From: CALKUP01 sp964492735
GTDB taxonomy: Bacteria > Patescibacteriota > Patescibacteriia > UBA9570 > XYC2-FULL-38-9
Reading direction: 5' to 3'
DNA: 9,648 nt
Assembly: GCA_964492735.1 (NCBI GenBank)
Contig: CAZBLE010000024.1
Coordinates: 1 to 9,648 of the forward strand
Of this stretch, positions 1 through 7,879 are shown in pieces. Made by a program: the position numbers and the translations under genes. Under the pieces are notes generated by a model that was not told the DNA's origin, did no database searches, and saw only the letters and a list, made by a program, of their open reading frames with translations. The stretch's first letter is position 1; every line of letters begins with the position of its first letter.

Positions 1-3000
1 CAAACAATGGTAGACCGGCGCTTGATCTGTCCAACGCATTTTGAGCGCTGAACGAGTCAGGTCAGATTCCCCTGTAATAGTCGTTACTGGCCACCACGCA
101 ATACATCCGTTACGGTTCAATGGATCTGCTTCTAAACAATACCCTTTCCAGCCAGTATAAATTGCGCCGCCCTTGTCTGTGTAATTACAACTTGCAGATT
201 CAGCAGCTGGGTATGAACGACACGAACGACCAATTACCTGTGATGTTGTTGTGTCATCAGTTGGAACAACATCTTTTGAACCAGCAATTCCACCTTGTGG
301 CGCAACTTCTAATGCTGGCTTCAATGAAATATTATCGATTAAGAATGGTGTATTTTTCGCACCATCGGCCTGGGCAATATATAACGACGCCGCATCTTCT
401 GGATTCAGTGACCCAATTGCAACTGGACCAATAGAATAACTCTTCCACTGCGTTGATAAACGGAATGGTTCTGATTGTGGGTTTTCTGTGAAGAAATAAC
501 TTGTTGCACCAATACGGAGAAATGCTGTAATCGCATTCACTGAACCCTCGCTGTCAGCTGGTGGTTCAACAATGTATTTTGCATCAAATGAGAGTACATA
601 ATTTTCTTGCGCGGAAATATCCGCTGCTGTGAGATTTACCTTAATACCTGATTCACGCTCATCTGCCGGTTGTACATACAGCACATTATTCAGATTGAGT
701 GATTTGGCAGCGACTGGATATGGATTTGAAATCGCACCACCGAGATCAGTCGTTGTTTCGTATTGATACGCTTCATCGTAATCAATAATCGCCATCTCTG
801 CGCGATTATAATTATGCCAGTTATTCTTCCATGAACGGTCGATACTTGGGCCACTCACGTTTTTACACCAGCCAGCTGAGTAATCAATGTCTGCCACTCG
901 GTTTGTGGAGGTCGCTTCTTTCAAAGCAGTTAAGGCTGCTGTTTCTGTTGCCTGCACACGACAATGCGTGTCGAGTGTACACGTTTGGTTCAAATCACGC
1001 GCTGAGAACGTTGCATTGATAATTGAGTCTGTCGAATTTGCAATATCTGCATTACACGACACCCCTTCAAAGTCATTATTTGGAACGAGATCTTGTGTTC
1101 CCTTTACGCCCGCTTTACCACGTTCTGGCATCCAATCAACTGGGTAATATCCTTGGCTTTGCGCCACTTCAGCGCCTTGCGCATCCAGCCATTGAATTCC
1201 AACTTTCGCATAGCCTGAATAGTCCTTGATTGATTGAAGGTTTTCACCAGCACCTGGCTGTGACACTACTTGCAATGCATCGTCTGTTCCAAGGGTATTT
1301 TCTCCTGGCGCATCAACATATTGAATACATTCTCCTGTGTCTGAATTGAGTTTTGTACAGGTTGTAAATTTCGAACAACTACTGATAATTTGACCATTAA
1401 TATTCACGGCATTGGAGTCGCCACATGTCAGCCACTGTGAACACTGGCGATCACGTTTCACTTGCAAAACAACATTACTATCTGCCGCATTGGCAGTACC
1501 GTCACAGACTGTCGCGCCATCAGATGCGCGTGTTTGACACGGCATTGCTGCTGCACCTTCATCACTATTCACTTGCTGTAGATCTGACAATGCCGACAAC
1601 GTGGTGTTTGAAGTTGTTGTCAGCTCTTGGAATGGAACACACCCTTGTCCTTCATCAATCGTGCCATTACAGGTATTTGTATCTGCTTGTGGTGCACCAT
1701 CAACAGATGAATTGATATATGAATAGACATCGGCTTTTGCGAGCTCAACATCATCAAAGAATACGCGACCGTTAAATGATTCTACAAACACACGCACACT
1801 CGTCGTTCCTGCTGGGAACTGGTGGAGTTGGTTTGGCCCAATGACTGCATGATAAGAAATCCATTTGCCGGTTTCTACTGATCCACGATCTCCTCCATCG
1901 TACGCCGCAATCGCATAACTTTCTGGCGTGTTGTCGTCTGTTTGAATTTCATTACTATAATTTTGATAGATCAAACCAACGGCAAATTTTGCATCACCTT
2001 CAACATAGACCTTGCCACTGAGTGTGTAGATCTTATTTGGGTCGACAGAAATTTGATTATCATTCGCAACGATACAATCATTTCCACCTGCCGCTTGTAC
2101 TTTTAATGAGTACTGACCGGTAAATTGGTGCGCTCCTTTATCTGAAAGACCGGTCGCAGAACACAGTGTAACGGGACTTCCAATAGCACGTTTGAAATTA
2201 TTATTTGACGGATATGCTGACCAGTAATCTGGGCGACTATCTGGTGTTTTGTTTTCAGCGTCAGAATTTGTTAAGACATCTGTTTCAAAACTCGTGTTAC
2301 GCAATGTATCAACTGGCTCAGAGTTTGGATCAAGATAGTTTGTACAACCAGCAAACACTGGATTACATTGACCAACCCATCCAGAATTTGCATCAAGATT
2401 TGAGACACATCGTGAAATAGAGCCATCATCAGCTGTTGGGCACTCTGAATCTGAAGAGCAGAGCAAGCCTTCACGTGGGCCATTGTTACAGACAGGTCCT
2501 TTTGGCTGTGATGGTGCATCTGATGGATTTTGCAATGGACATGGATCACCGTCTTTTGTTTTCCACGCACCCGCTCCTTCATCATATTCACAGGTTTTAT
2601 TTCCTGGATCTTTAAAGTACTGAATGGATCCATCTGCTCCAGCGTATGCCTTACAACTCAACTGCTCATTTGTACATAAACTGTTTGTGTAAAAATCTGG
2701 ATCATTGAGCAGGAATTGTTTTGTATATCCTGCTACACCACCATCTGCATTGAGTGTTGGCAAACCAATCGCACTACAAGACGCGGTGCTTGCATCACAC
2801 AACGCTTCTGGTTTCACAATACGCGCCTCGGCTGTATCCGCTGGCACTATCACATCATCAGATGATTTTTCATTATCTGTATGGAATACTTCTGTGAATG
2901 GTGAACTTGAATTTTGTGTATTGAACAAGGCGGTACAACCAGCATCTTTTGCATCACACAATTTTTCAAATGATTTCAAATAACTTGTTTGGCCATTTTG

Positions 3001-6000
3001 GTTTTGGTACTCTTGGCAACCTTCAAAGCCGTTACAGCTTGTTGCCGTGCCAGCAATCATGTATGTACTATTGTTTTCAAACACTTCAACATTATCAATA
3101 TAGACCGCACTTCCATTATACGAGAACCCAAATTCTGTATCTGTAGAGAAATTACCAGACGATACAAATGGTCCAACAGAATACAACTGCCACTCACCTG
3201 TCACATTCACTGCGCCAAATGTCTGACGAACCCCTGTTGAAGGACTGTTTACAAATGCAGTTACTGTCTTGCCGGCCTCGCCTTTTGCCCAGAAACGTGC
3301 AACATAACTCTTATCTGCTGAAACACCTGCTGGTAATATCGTTGCGGCCTCACTAGAATTTGTCGCTGTGCCAATTTGCATTGACTGACCATTGTTTGCA
3401 GATGCAACTGTACTAGAGCTTGTTCCACCACCCCAGAGTGTGCCATCAAATTGCTCTGACACAATAAATCGTTGGTTGTTTCCGGCAGCTCCTTTATATT
3501 CACGACACAGATTTGCAGACGCAGAACAGGTCTGACTTTCATTTGGAATTGTGTAATAAATACGACTATCTTGTGCGTTACGCAATGCTGTACAAGAATC
3601 TGAAACAGTAATCGTTGCGCTGCGGAGTCGATAATATCGATTGCCGTTCGCATCAAAGTATTCTGTGCAATCTGGATTTACACCAAGCTCATCAGCAGAA
3701 CAAATGGCTTGATTTGCCGGCGCGTCATCATCAACACAAGCAGCATCAGCAGACTGTGCTGTACCTCCGGTAAGATCAAGGTTTGTACATGGACCAGCGT
3801 CAATATTACTCTTCTTCAAATACCATGAACGGATTTGATAGCCAGTTTGATCTGAACCTTCAAATGAATAGTAGGTATCAACCAAGCCTTGAGCGACTTG
3901 GGTTTCGGTTGGTTTCACACATTGGCGAATATAACTGTAGTATTCGAGCGATTCACCACCAGCACCTTGTTTATCAATATTCACGTACTGTTCACAGCCG
4001 ACGTCTTGCGCAGAACAACTTTGACCACTTGATGGCGTGATCGAGACACTTGGGACGCACGCAACACCAGCACCGCATTCTGTTGCCGCTCTACTTGGAT
4101 TACATGATGTTGATGTACCTTCACAATAAAAACCAGTGCGTTTCGCAATCGCTCCCGCTGCATCTTCGAGTCCAGGTGCAAATTCTTTCAATGGAGCTTG
4201 GTATGGCGTTGGCTCTTCAACAAACGCTTGGCAACCAACAAATTGCTGGAGACATTGTGAGCATGCTGGGTTTGTAAAATCAGAACCATTGCCACACGCT
4301 TCAGATAATGGGTTTGTCACACGACCTGGAACAGGAATCTGGGAAACCCCTGTTTTTGGTGTATACATTTGACAACCAACTTCATCTGGTGAGCATTGTT
4401 CTGCAACTGTTGTTTTTAGATGAACTGGGTTGGCTGCATATTCTTGATAGGCGGTTGAAACACTTGCATTTGTAATTTCAATTAATGCAACATTATCAAT
4501 AATTACACTACAATCACGTGGCGCGCCAATAGACACTGTAATGTCTGTATCTCTCACATTTGGACCAAATGTAATAGGCGACAATGCTGCTGATTGATAC
4601 CCAGAACCACTTGAATACACGACATTTTGTGTTGATCCAGTTGTGGTATTACCTCCCGCAATAACAGACGCTGTTGCTGTTCCGGCGTCTTGGCAGGTTT
4701 GTCCACTATTATTAATGTAGCTATATGATAANNNNNNNNNNNNNNNNNNNNNNNNNNNNNNNNNNNNNNNNNNNNNNNNNNNNNNNNNNNNNNNNNNNNN
4801 NNNNNNNNNNNNNNNNNNNNNNNNNNNNNNNGACTCAAAGCTTGGATTGGCAATCAAATTGCTTCCTACTTGAGGGATAAATGTTGCACAACTTTGCGCG
4901 GCATCATCACACGTCTGAACATCATCATCAAAATTGATAGAATACTGTGTATTTGTCTGTGAGCCTGGCAAATAACAGGTCTGGTCTTCTGCGCTACAAC
5001 GGAAACCGCCATTTGCGATTGAACAATCAGCAGAACACGCACTGCCGTCTGCTTGAACGAGATTTGAGCGACATCCATTTGCATCTGTACATGTTTTATA
5101 AATGGAATCTTCTCCATTACATTGGAATTCTTGATCAACAGTGTTATAGACAGAACAACGCCATACACATCCATCAGACTCAGACGTACACCCATTATAA
5201 TTCAATGTATTTTTTAAATACCCAACTTGGCTACCAGAATTATCCGTGAATAATTCACATGACGCTTGGTATGCAGGGCAACTTTCACCTTGGAAACGGT
5301 AAATATCTTCTTGTTTTGTACAATAGCCATATGCCTGACACGCACCTGTATCATCTTCTGATAAACAGGTTTGTGAATCAACGCAACTCTTTAAACGATT
5401 TACCTGTAAGTTTTGTGGAGTGTATGGATTTCCATCTGTATCAATAAAAGAGGTTGCTCCAATATTTTCTGCGTAGCCATCAACCTTACAAAATACTTCT
5501 GGGGCTTTTAATACCCAATCTGGATCAATCAAGCCACAATACGGGGAATAATTGTCTGCATCACAATTATTATACTGGTCCATCACTTGGCGCAATGTCA
5601 CATTTGTGCCAGCTGCGGCAGTTTTTCGATACTGCGCCGCAAGCTCCCAACCAACAGGAACAACACTATACTGTCGTAAAATAGTAACGTTTCGCAATGA
5701 AACACCTTGATTTGGATCAGTAATATCATCACCATTTGGAGCAACACCAAATGGCATGTTTCCAACGTTTGTTTCTTCCACTAATTGTTTGACCGTTTTT
5801 TGTTGGTCAATCGCATTGCGGAATTCATCTGTGATAACACAATTGGTGACATCTGCGCCTTCTGTTGGACAAGTGGCAAATTGAGACAGAATATCAACCG
5901 TGCCGCTACTGGAAATTGGTGGTGTTTTATAACTTGCAAATTGAAGCCGTGCCTCTTGAATACCGCCACCACGTGAGGTTGAGCTACTTCCACGCAAGGA

Positions 6001-6942
6001 TTCATTAATGTCAGCTTGGTTAAAAAATGACAACAAGCCACTCTTGGCTCGATCCATCAATTTTGACAATAACGTATTAGTGAAAATATTTAACGAATCA
6101 GCAATCACATTTCCGGTTAAGGTTGTTTCTCCTTCAGCAGACTTCTCAGCAGCTAGTTGATTTTGCTGTTTTGCAATCTCAGCTGGTGTATCAATATCCT
6201 CTGAAACTTTTGTTTTCTTATCTTTAAAATCACTTTTCAAACGCTCAATTTGCGCTGCTTCCATTGCTTTTGCCTGCTCAACATTTGCTGCATTCAAATT
6301 ACTAAATGCCGCCAAGACTGGGTTTTCTGAAATAGATAAATAGTTTGCAAATGTCACAACAGATGTTGGATTTGCAGCAAATTGAATTTTTGCCTCTGTA
6401 AATGTATTGTCCAGTGAGTTAAATGAGTTTTCCGCAGATGCTGCAATTTGTGTGACTGAACAATCTGATTGTGTGATGGATGCTTGTTCTGGTTGATCAA
6501 ATAATCGATTGACTAAAATCTCCACTCGCAACCCTTGTGCTTGTGGTAAATTACATAAATCAATGCCTGCCCCATCACCAAGCGTATCTAAAAATTCACC
6601 AAGCGCCGCATCCCCTCTTTTCTCGAGATACTTTCCTGCATCAGCCGTAAACAACAGCGGCTTCTGATTATTGTCACCAGACCCAATCCAGACAGCTGTA
6701 TCATACGCAATTTGATCAAAGAATGTACGGAGTCCATTTTTTAATGCAACTTGCGCTGATGTTTGCAAGCCTTTAAAAATCTGATCAAGAATACCAGTCG
6801 AACCTTGCACCACACGTTGCACATCTCCCAAGACAGTCACCTGCGCGGTCGCTGGTCGCGGTGATGCAACGAGCAACACAACAAATAGAAGAACAACGGC
6901 TGGTTTAAAAAATGAATGCAAAAGTGTGCGGAAGTGTTTCAT
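1..6942 (-). CDS. Giant secreted cysteine-rich protein with jelly-roll (CBM-like) domains, 3' end missing
   Basis: I recognise no named family. The frame is open from the ATG at 6940-6942 to the left edge: 2314 codons, no stop, continuing outside. The start is fixed by an in-frame TAG two codons upstream. Residues 1-33 form a signal peptide: basic n-region, hydrophobic core AVVLLFVVLLVA, then PATA before Gln34. Residues 35-400 are mostly helical and charged with few cysteines. Residues 415-485 contain VPVGWELAAQY and CGLIDPDWVLKAPE. From about residue 500 the chain has roughly 75 cysteines, arranged in C-x6-C-x2-Y/F repeats. Between these lie four beta-jelly-roll domains resembling CBM_4_9, near residues 693-823, 1160-1290, 1545-1738 and 1950-2210. 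Each starts with a Phe-containing motif (NPSFE, EQFDG, NTSFE, NNDFE) and ends with IDNV or FDDV. Near the edge is a GYCLEADP...CIAWWPV block. I infer an extracellular, disulphide-stabilised adhesin or glycan-binding protein. A 100-N gap removes residues 705-737. Confidence 0.9.
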   Translation of the reverse strand, partial: MKHFRTLLHSFFKPAVVLLFVVLLVASPRPATAQVTVLGDVQRVVQGSTGILDQIFKGLQTSAQVALKNGLRTFFDQIAYDTAVWIGSGDNNQKPLLFTADAGKYLEKRGDAALGEFLDTLGDGAGIDLCNLPQAQGLRVEILVNRLFDQPEQASITQSDCSVTQIAASAENSFNSLDNTFTEAKIQFAANPTSVVTFANYLSISENPVLAAFSNLNAANVEQAKAMEAAQIERLKSDFKDKKTKVSEDIDTPAEIAKQQNQLAAEKSAEGETTLTGNVIADSLNIFTNTLLSKLMDRAKSGLLSFFNQADINESLRGSSSTSRGGGIQEARLQFASYKTPPISSSGTVDILSQFATCPTEGADVTNCVITDEFRNAIDQQKTVKQLVEETNVGNMPFGVAPNGDDITDPNQGVSLRNVTILRQYSVVPVGWELAAQYRKTAAAGTNVTLRQVMDQYNNCDADNYSPYCGLIDPDWVLKAPEVFCKVDGYAENIGATSFIDTDGNPYTPQNLQVNRLKSCVDSQTCLSEDDTGACQAYGYCTKQEDIYRFQGESCPAYQASCELFTDNSGSQVGYLKNTLNYNGCTSESDGCVWRCSVYNTVDQEFQCNGEDSIYKTCTDANGCRSNLVQADGSACSADCSIANGGFRCSAEDQTCYLPGSQTNTQYSINFDDDVQTCDDAAQSCATFIPQVGSNLIANPSFEXXXXXXXXXXXXXXXXXXXXXXXXXXXXXXXXXXLSYSYINNSGQTCQDAGTATASVIAGGNTTTGSTQNVVYSSGSGYQSAALSPITFGPNVRDTDITVSIGAPRDCSVIIDNVALIEITNASVSTAYQEYAANPVHLKTTVAEQCSPDEVGCQMYTPKTGVSQIPVPGRVTNPLSEACGNGSDFTNPACSQCLQQFVGCQAFVEEPTPYQAPLKEFAPGLEDAAGAIAKRTGFYCEGTSTSCNPSRAATECGAGVACVPSVSITPSSGQSCSAQDVGCEQYVNIDKQGAGGESLEYYSYIRQCVKPTETQVAQGLVDTYYSFEGSDQTGYQIRSWYLKKSNIDAGPCTNLDLTGGTAQSADAACVDDDAPANQAICSADELGVNPDCTEYFDANGNRYYRLRSATITVSDSCTALRNAQDSRIYYTIPNESQTCSASANLCREYKGAAGNNQRFIVSEQFDGTLWGGGTSSSTVASANNGQSMQIGTATNSSEAATILPAGVSADKSYVARFWAKGEAGKTVTAFVNSPSTGVRQTFGAVNVTGEWQLYSVGPFVSSGNFSTDTEFGFSYNGSAVYIDNVEVFENNSTYMIAGTATSCNGFEGCQEYQNQNGQTSYLKSFEKLCDAKDAGCTALFNTQNSSSPFTEVFHTDNEKSSDDVIVPADTAEARIVKPEALCDASTASCSAIGLPTLNADGGVAGYTKQFLLNDPDFYTNSLCTNEQLSCKAYAGADGSIQYFKDPGNKTCEYDEGAGAWKTKDGDPCPLQNPSDAPSQPKGPVCNNGPREGLLCSSDSECPTADDGSISRCVSNLDANSGWVGQCNPVFAGCTNYLDPNSEPVDTLRNTSFETDVLTNSDAENKTPDSRPDYWSAYPSNNNFKRAIGSPVTLCSATGLSDKGAHQFTGQYSLKVQAAGGNDCIVANDNQISVDPNKIYTLSGKVYVEGDAKFAVGLIYQNYSNEIQTDDNTPESYAIAAYDGGDRGSVETGKWISYHAVIGPNQLHQFPAGTTSVRVFVESFNGRVFFDDVELAKADVYSYINSSVDGAPQADTNTCNGTIDEGQGCVPFQELTTTSNTTLSALSDLQQVNSDEGAAAMPCQTRASDGATVCDGTANAADSNVVLQVKRDRQCSQWLTCGDSNAVNINGQIISSCSKFTTCTKLNSDTGECIQYVDAPGENTLGTDDALQVVSQPGAGENLQSIKDYSGYAKVGIQWLDAQGAEVAQSQGYYPVDWMPERGKAGVKGTQDLVPNNDFEGVSCNADIANSTDSIINATFSARDLNQTCTLDTHCRVQATETAALTALKEATSTNRVADIDYSAGWCKNVSGPSIDRSWKNNWHNYNRAEMAIIDYDEAYQYETTTDLGGAISNPYPVAAKSLNLNNVLYVQPADERESGIKVNLTAADISAQENYVLSFDAKYIVEPPADSEGSVNAITAFLRIGATSYFFTENPQSEPFRLSTQWKSYSIGPVAIGSLNPEDAASLYIAQADGAKNTPFLIDNISLKPALEVAPQGGIAGSKDVVPTDDTTTSQVIGRSCRSYPAAESASCNYTDKGGAIYTGWKGYCLEADPLNRNGCIAWWPVTTITGESDLTRSALKMRWTDQAPVYHCL
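1318..5280 (-). repeat. Degenerate cysteine-hairpin repeat array encoded in the giant gene
   Basis: About fifteen copies of a short protein repeat are seen by reading the translation. The core is C-x6-C-x2-[Y/F/L], often followed by a D/N-x-x-G turn and an aromatic strand, then the next cysteine. Examples with exact x6 spacing start at residues 555, 678, 850, 897, 976, 1139, 1329, 1382, 1423 and 1526. Variants with x5, x9 or x10 start at 1081, 1303, 1758, 1834 and 1856. Clear cases are CSPDEVGCQMY, CSAQDVGCEQY and CTNEQLSCKAY. The copies are diverged in DNA and spaced 40-150 residues apart, so this is an old protein-level repeat and not a recent tandem duplication. I infer small disulphide-locked beta hairpins. 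Confidence 0.7.
4732..4831. other. Assembly gap (100 N)
   Basis: Exactly 100 N, a common placeholder length, interrupt the first jelly-roll domain of the giant protein. The flanks read NLIANPSFES on the upstream side and LSYSYINNSGQTC on the downstream side, and both are in the same frame if the gap is taken as 100 bases. The true length is unknown. By comparison with the other three domains the missing segment is probably longer than 33 residues. Confidence 0.97.
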
Positions 6943-6945
6943 AAA

Positions 6946-7818
6946 CTATTGGTTGGTTTGATTGGTGGCTTGCGGATTAGCTGTACCGAGACTTGTTAAG
7001 GCTTGATCAACGGCAGTTCCAATTAAGGCATTAATTTGATCGTCTGAGTATTTTGCAATTTCACTATCAGAGACACCAGATTGTTTTAAGATTGTTTTTT
7101 TCTGCTCAATACTCGCGGACTTAATTGAAGCGGCTTGTGCATTCGCAGCGGCTTGTGGATTTGTTGATGTATCGTTTGTGCTCGAAACTTGCAACGCATC
7201 TTTCGCGAGTGCAAGCAATGTTGCGTCATCGGTTTTATTCAACACATCATCTGTCACTCCTTTTTCTTTTAGGAATGCGCGGAGCTCTGTAGGATTATCT
7301 GATAGTGTTTGTAGTTGGGAGTCAGTTTTTGCGCCAGTGCTATTGCTATTTCGTAAATTACTAAATGCATCAAGTGCGGCCGAACTAATTTGCGCATTCG
7401 CATTAGACGCGCTCGCGCCAGATGTTGCGAGACACTCTGCTCCTTCAGGACAATTTGGATTTCCACCAGCCTGCACTTCTTCATTATCTTTTTTTCCGTC
7501 AGAATCAGAATCGGCTAAGTACGGACTTGTTCCGTACACATATTCTTCATCAAAATCATTCAACGTGTCATTATCTGAATCTTTTGCCTTAAGCTCAGCG
7601 ATGCTCGCGGCTTCAGATGAGTTTGTAATATTTCCAGCTTGAGTTTGTGCATCTAAGATGCGTTTTTGCACTTCAAGTTGTGCGGGCTTTAACACATTAC
7701 GATCATATGATGTAAAAAAACCACGAATTTGCATGTATCCACCAACAACAATAATGACACCAATGATGCCTAAAACGTACAGGGACAAACGATCCATTTG
7801 ACGTGCGGAAATCTCCAT
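6946..7818 (-). CDS. Membrane-anchored protein with TSP3-like calcium-binding repeats
   Basis: The protein has 290 residues. Residues 11-30 form one hydrophobic helix after a short N-terminus, so it is probably anchored with its C-terminal bulk outside the cell. Residues 80-114 carry two aspartate-rich stretches, DSDNDTLNDFDEE and DSDSDGKKDNEE, separated by YVYGTSPYLA. This matches the thrombospondin type-3/bacterial TSP3 pattern, which in known families binds calcium. A CPEGAEC motif at 123-129 may form a disulphide. The C-terminal half is Ala/Ser/Asn/Gln-rich and holds two related segments of about 25 residues, near 179-203 and 241-266. The ATG at 7816-7818 fits the upstream promoter and leaves a leader of roughly 20 bases without a visible Shine-Dalgarno; Met8 is the only nearby alternative. 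The gene ends with TAG 3 bp before the giant gene. The exact role is unknown; I infer a cell-surface function together with that protein. Confidence 0.88.
   Translation of the reverse strand: MEISARQMDRLSLYVLGIIGVIIVVGGYMQIRGFFTSYDRNVLKPAQLEVQKRILDAQTQAGNITNSSEAASIAELKAKDSDNDTLNDFDEEYVYGTSPYLADSDSDGKKDNEEVQAGGNPNCPEGAECLATSGASASNANAQISSAALDAFSNLRNSNSTGAKTDSQLQTLSDNPTELRAFLKEKGVTDDVLNKTDDATLLALAKDALQVSSTNDTSTNPQAAANAQAASIKSASIEQKKTILKQSGVSDSEIAKYSDDQINALIGTAVDQALTSLGTANPQATNQTNQ
7021..7284 (-). repeat. Internal duplication in the C-terminal half of the TSP3-like protein
   Basis: Residues about 179-209 (core FLKEKGVTDDVLNKTDDATL) and 240-270 (core ILKQSGVSDSEIAKYSDDQI) align without gaps. Both read hydrophobic-LK-x2-GV-[T/S]-D-x3-[N/A]-K-x2-D, ending with a shared Ala-Leu pair. 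The pattern predicts two short helices joined by a GV[T/S]D turn. The linker between copies is Asn/Ala/Ser-rich and probably flexible. The repeat is visible in the protein but not obvious in the DNA. Confidence 0.6.
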
Positions 7819-7842
7819 GTTTTATTTAAAAATGATGGCGTG

Positions 7843-7872
7843 ATTATACCAGAAATTGCAAAGGAGCGTCAA
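7843..7872 (-). promoter_or_regulatory. Sigma70-type promoter for the TSP3-like/giant gene pair
   Basis: On the minus strand TTGACG (7867-7872) is followed after 18 bases by TATAAT (7843-7848), a perfect -10 box preceded by TGG, an extended -10 element. It lies wholly in the 61 bp gap between rsmA and the next gene. Transcription should start near 7836, giving a leader of roughly 18-20 bases. It would drive both exported-protein genes independently of rsmA. Confidence 0.8.
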
Positions 7873-7879
7873 CAAAAAA

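Noticed and set aside
4554..4853. Minus-strand frame spanning the N run
   Set aside because: It exists only because the unread bases contain no stops. The neighbouring frame carries the NPSFE and IDNV motifs on both sides of the gap.
1318..5280. CRISPR or DNA-level tandem repeats
   Set aside because: The repeats are visible only in the protein pattern. Spacing and DNA sequence vary too much for a CRISPR array or recent tandem duplication.
120..5684. Many short plus- and minus-strand open frames across the giant gene
   Set aside because: All overlap one continuous minus-strand frame with coherent domains. Their translations are Gln/His/Leu-rich or otherwise lack motifs, and none has a convincing ribosome site.
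7178..7642. 154-codon plus-strand open frame
   Set aside because: It is antisense to the TSP3-like gene, which has a membrane helix, TSP3 motifs and a promoter. The plus-strand translation is Ser/Ala-rich with no motif, as expected of a mirror frame.
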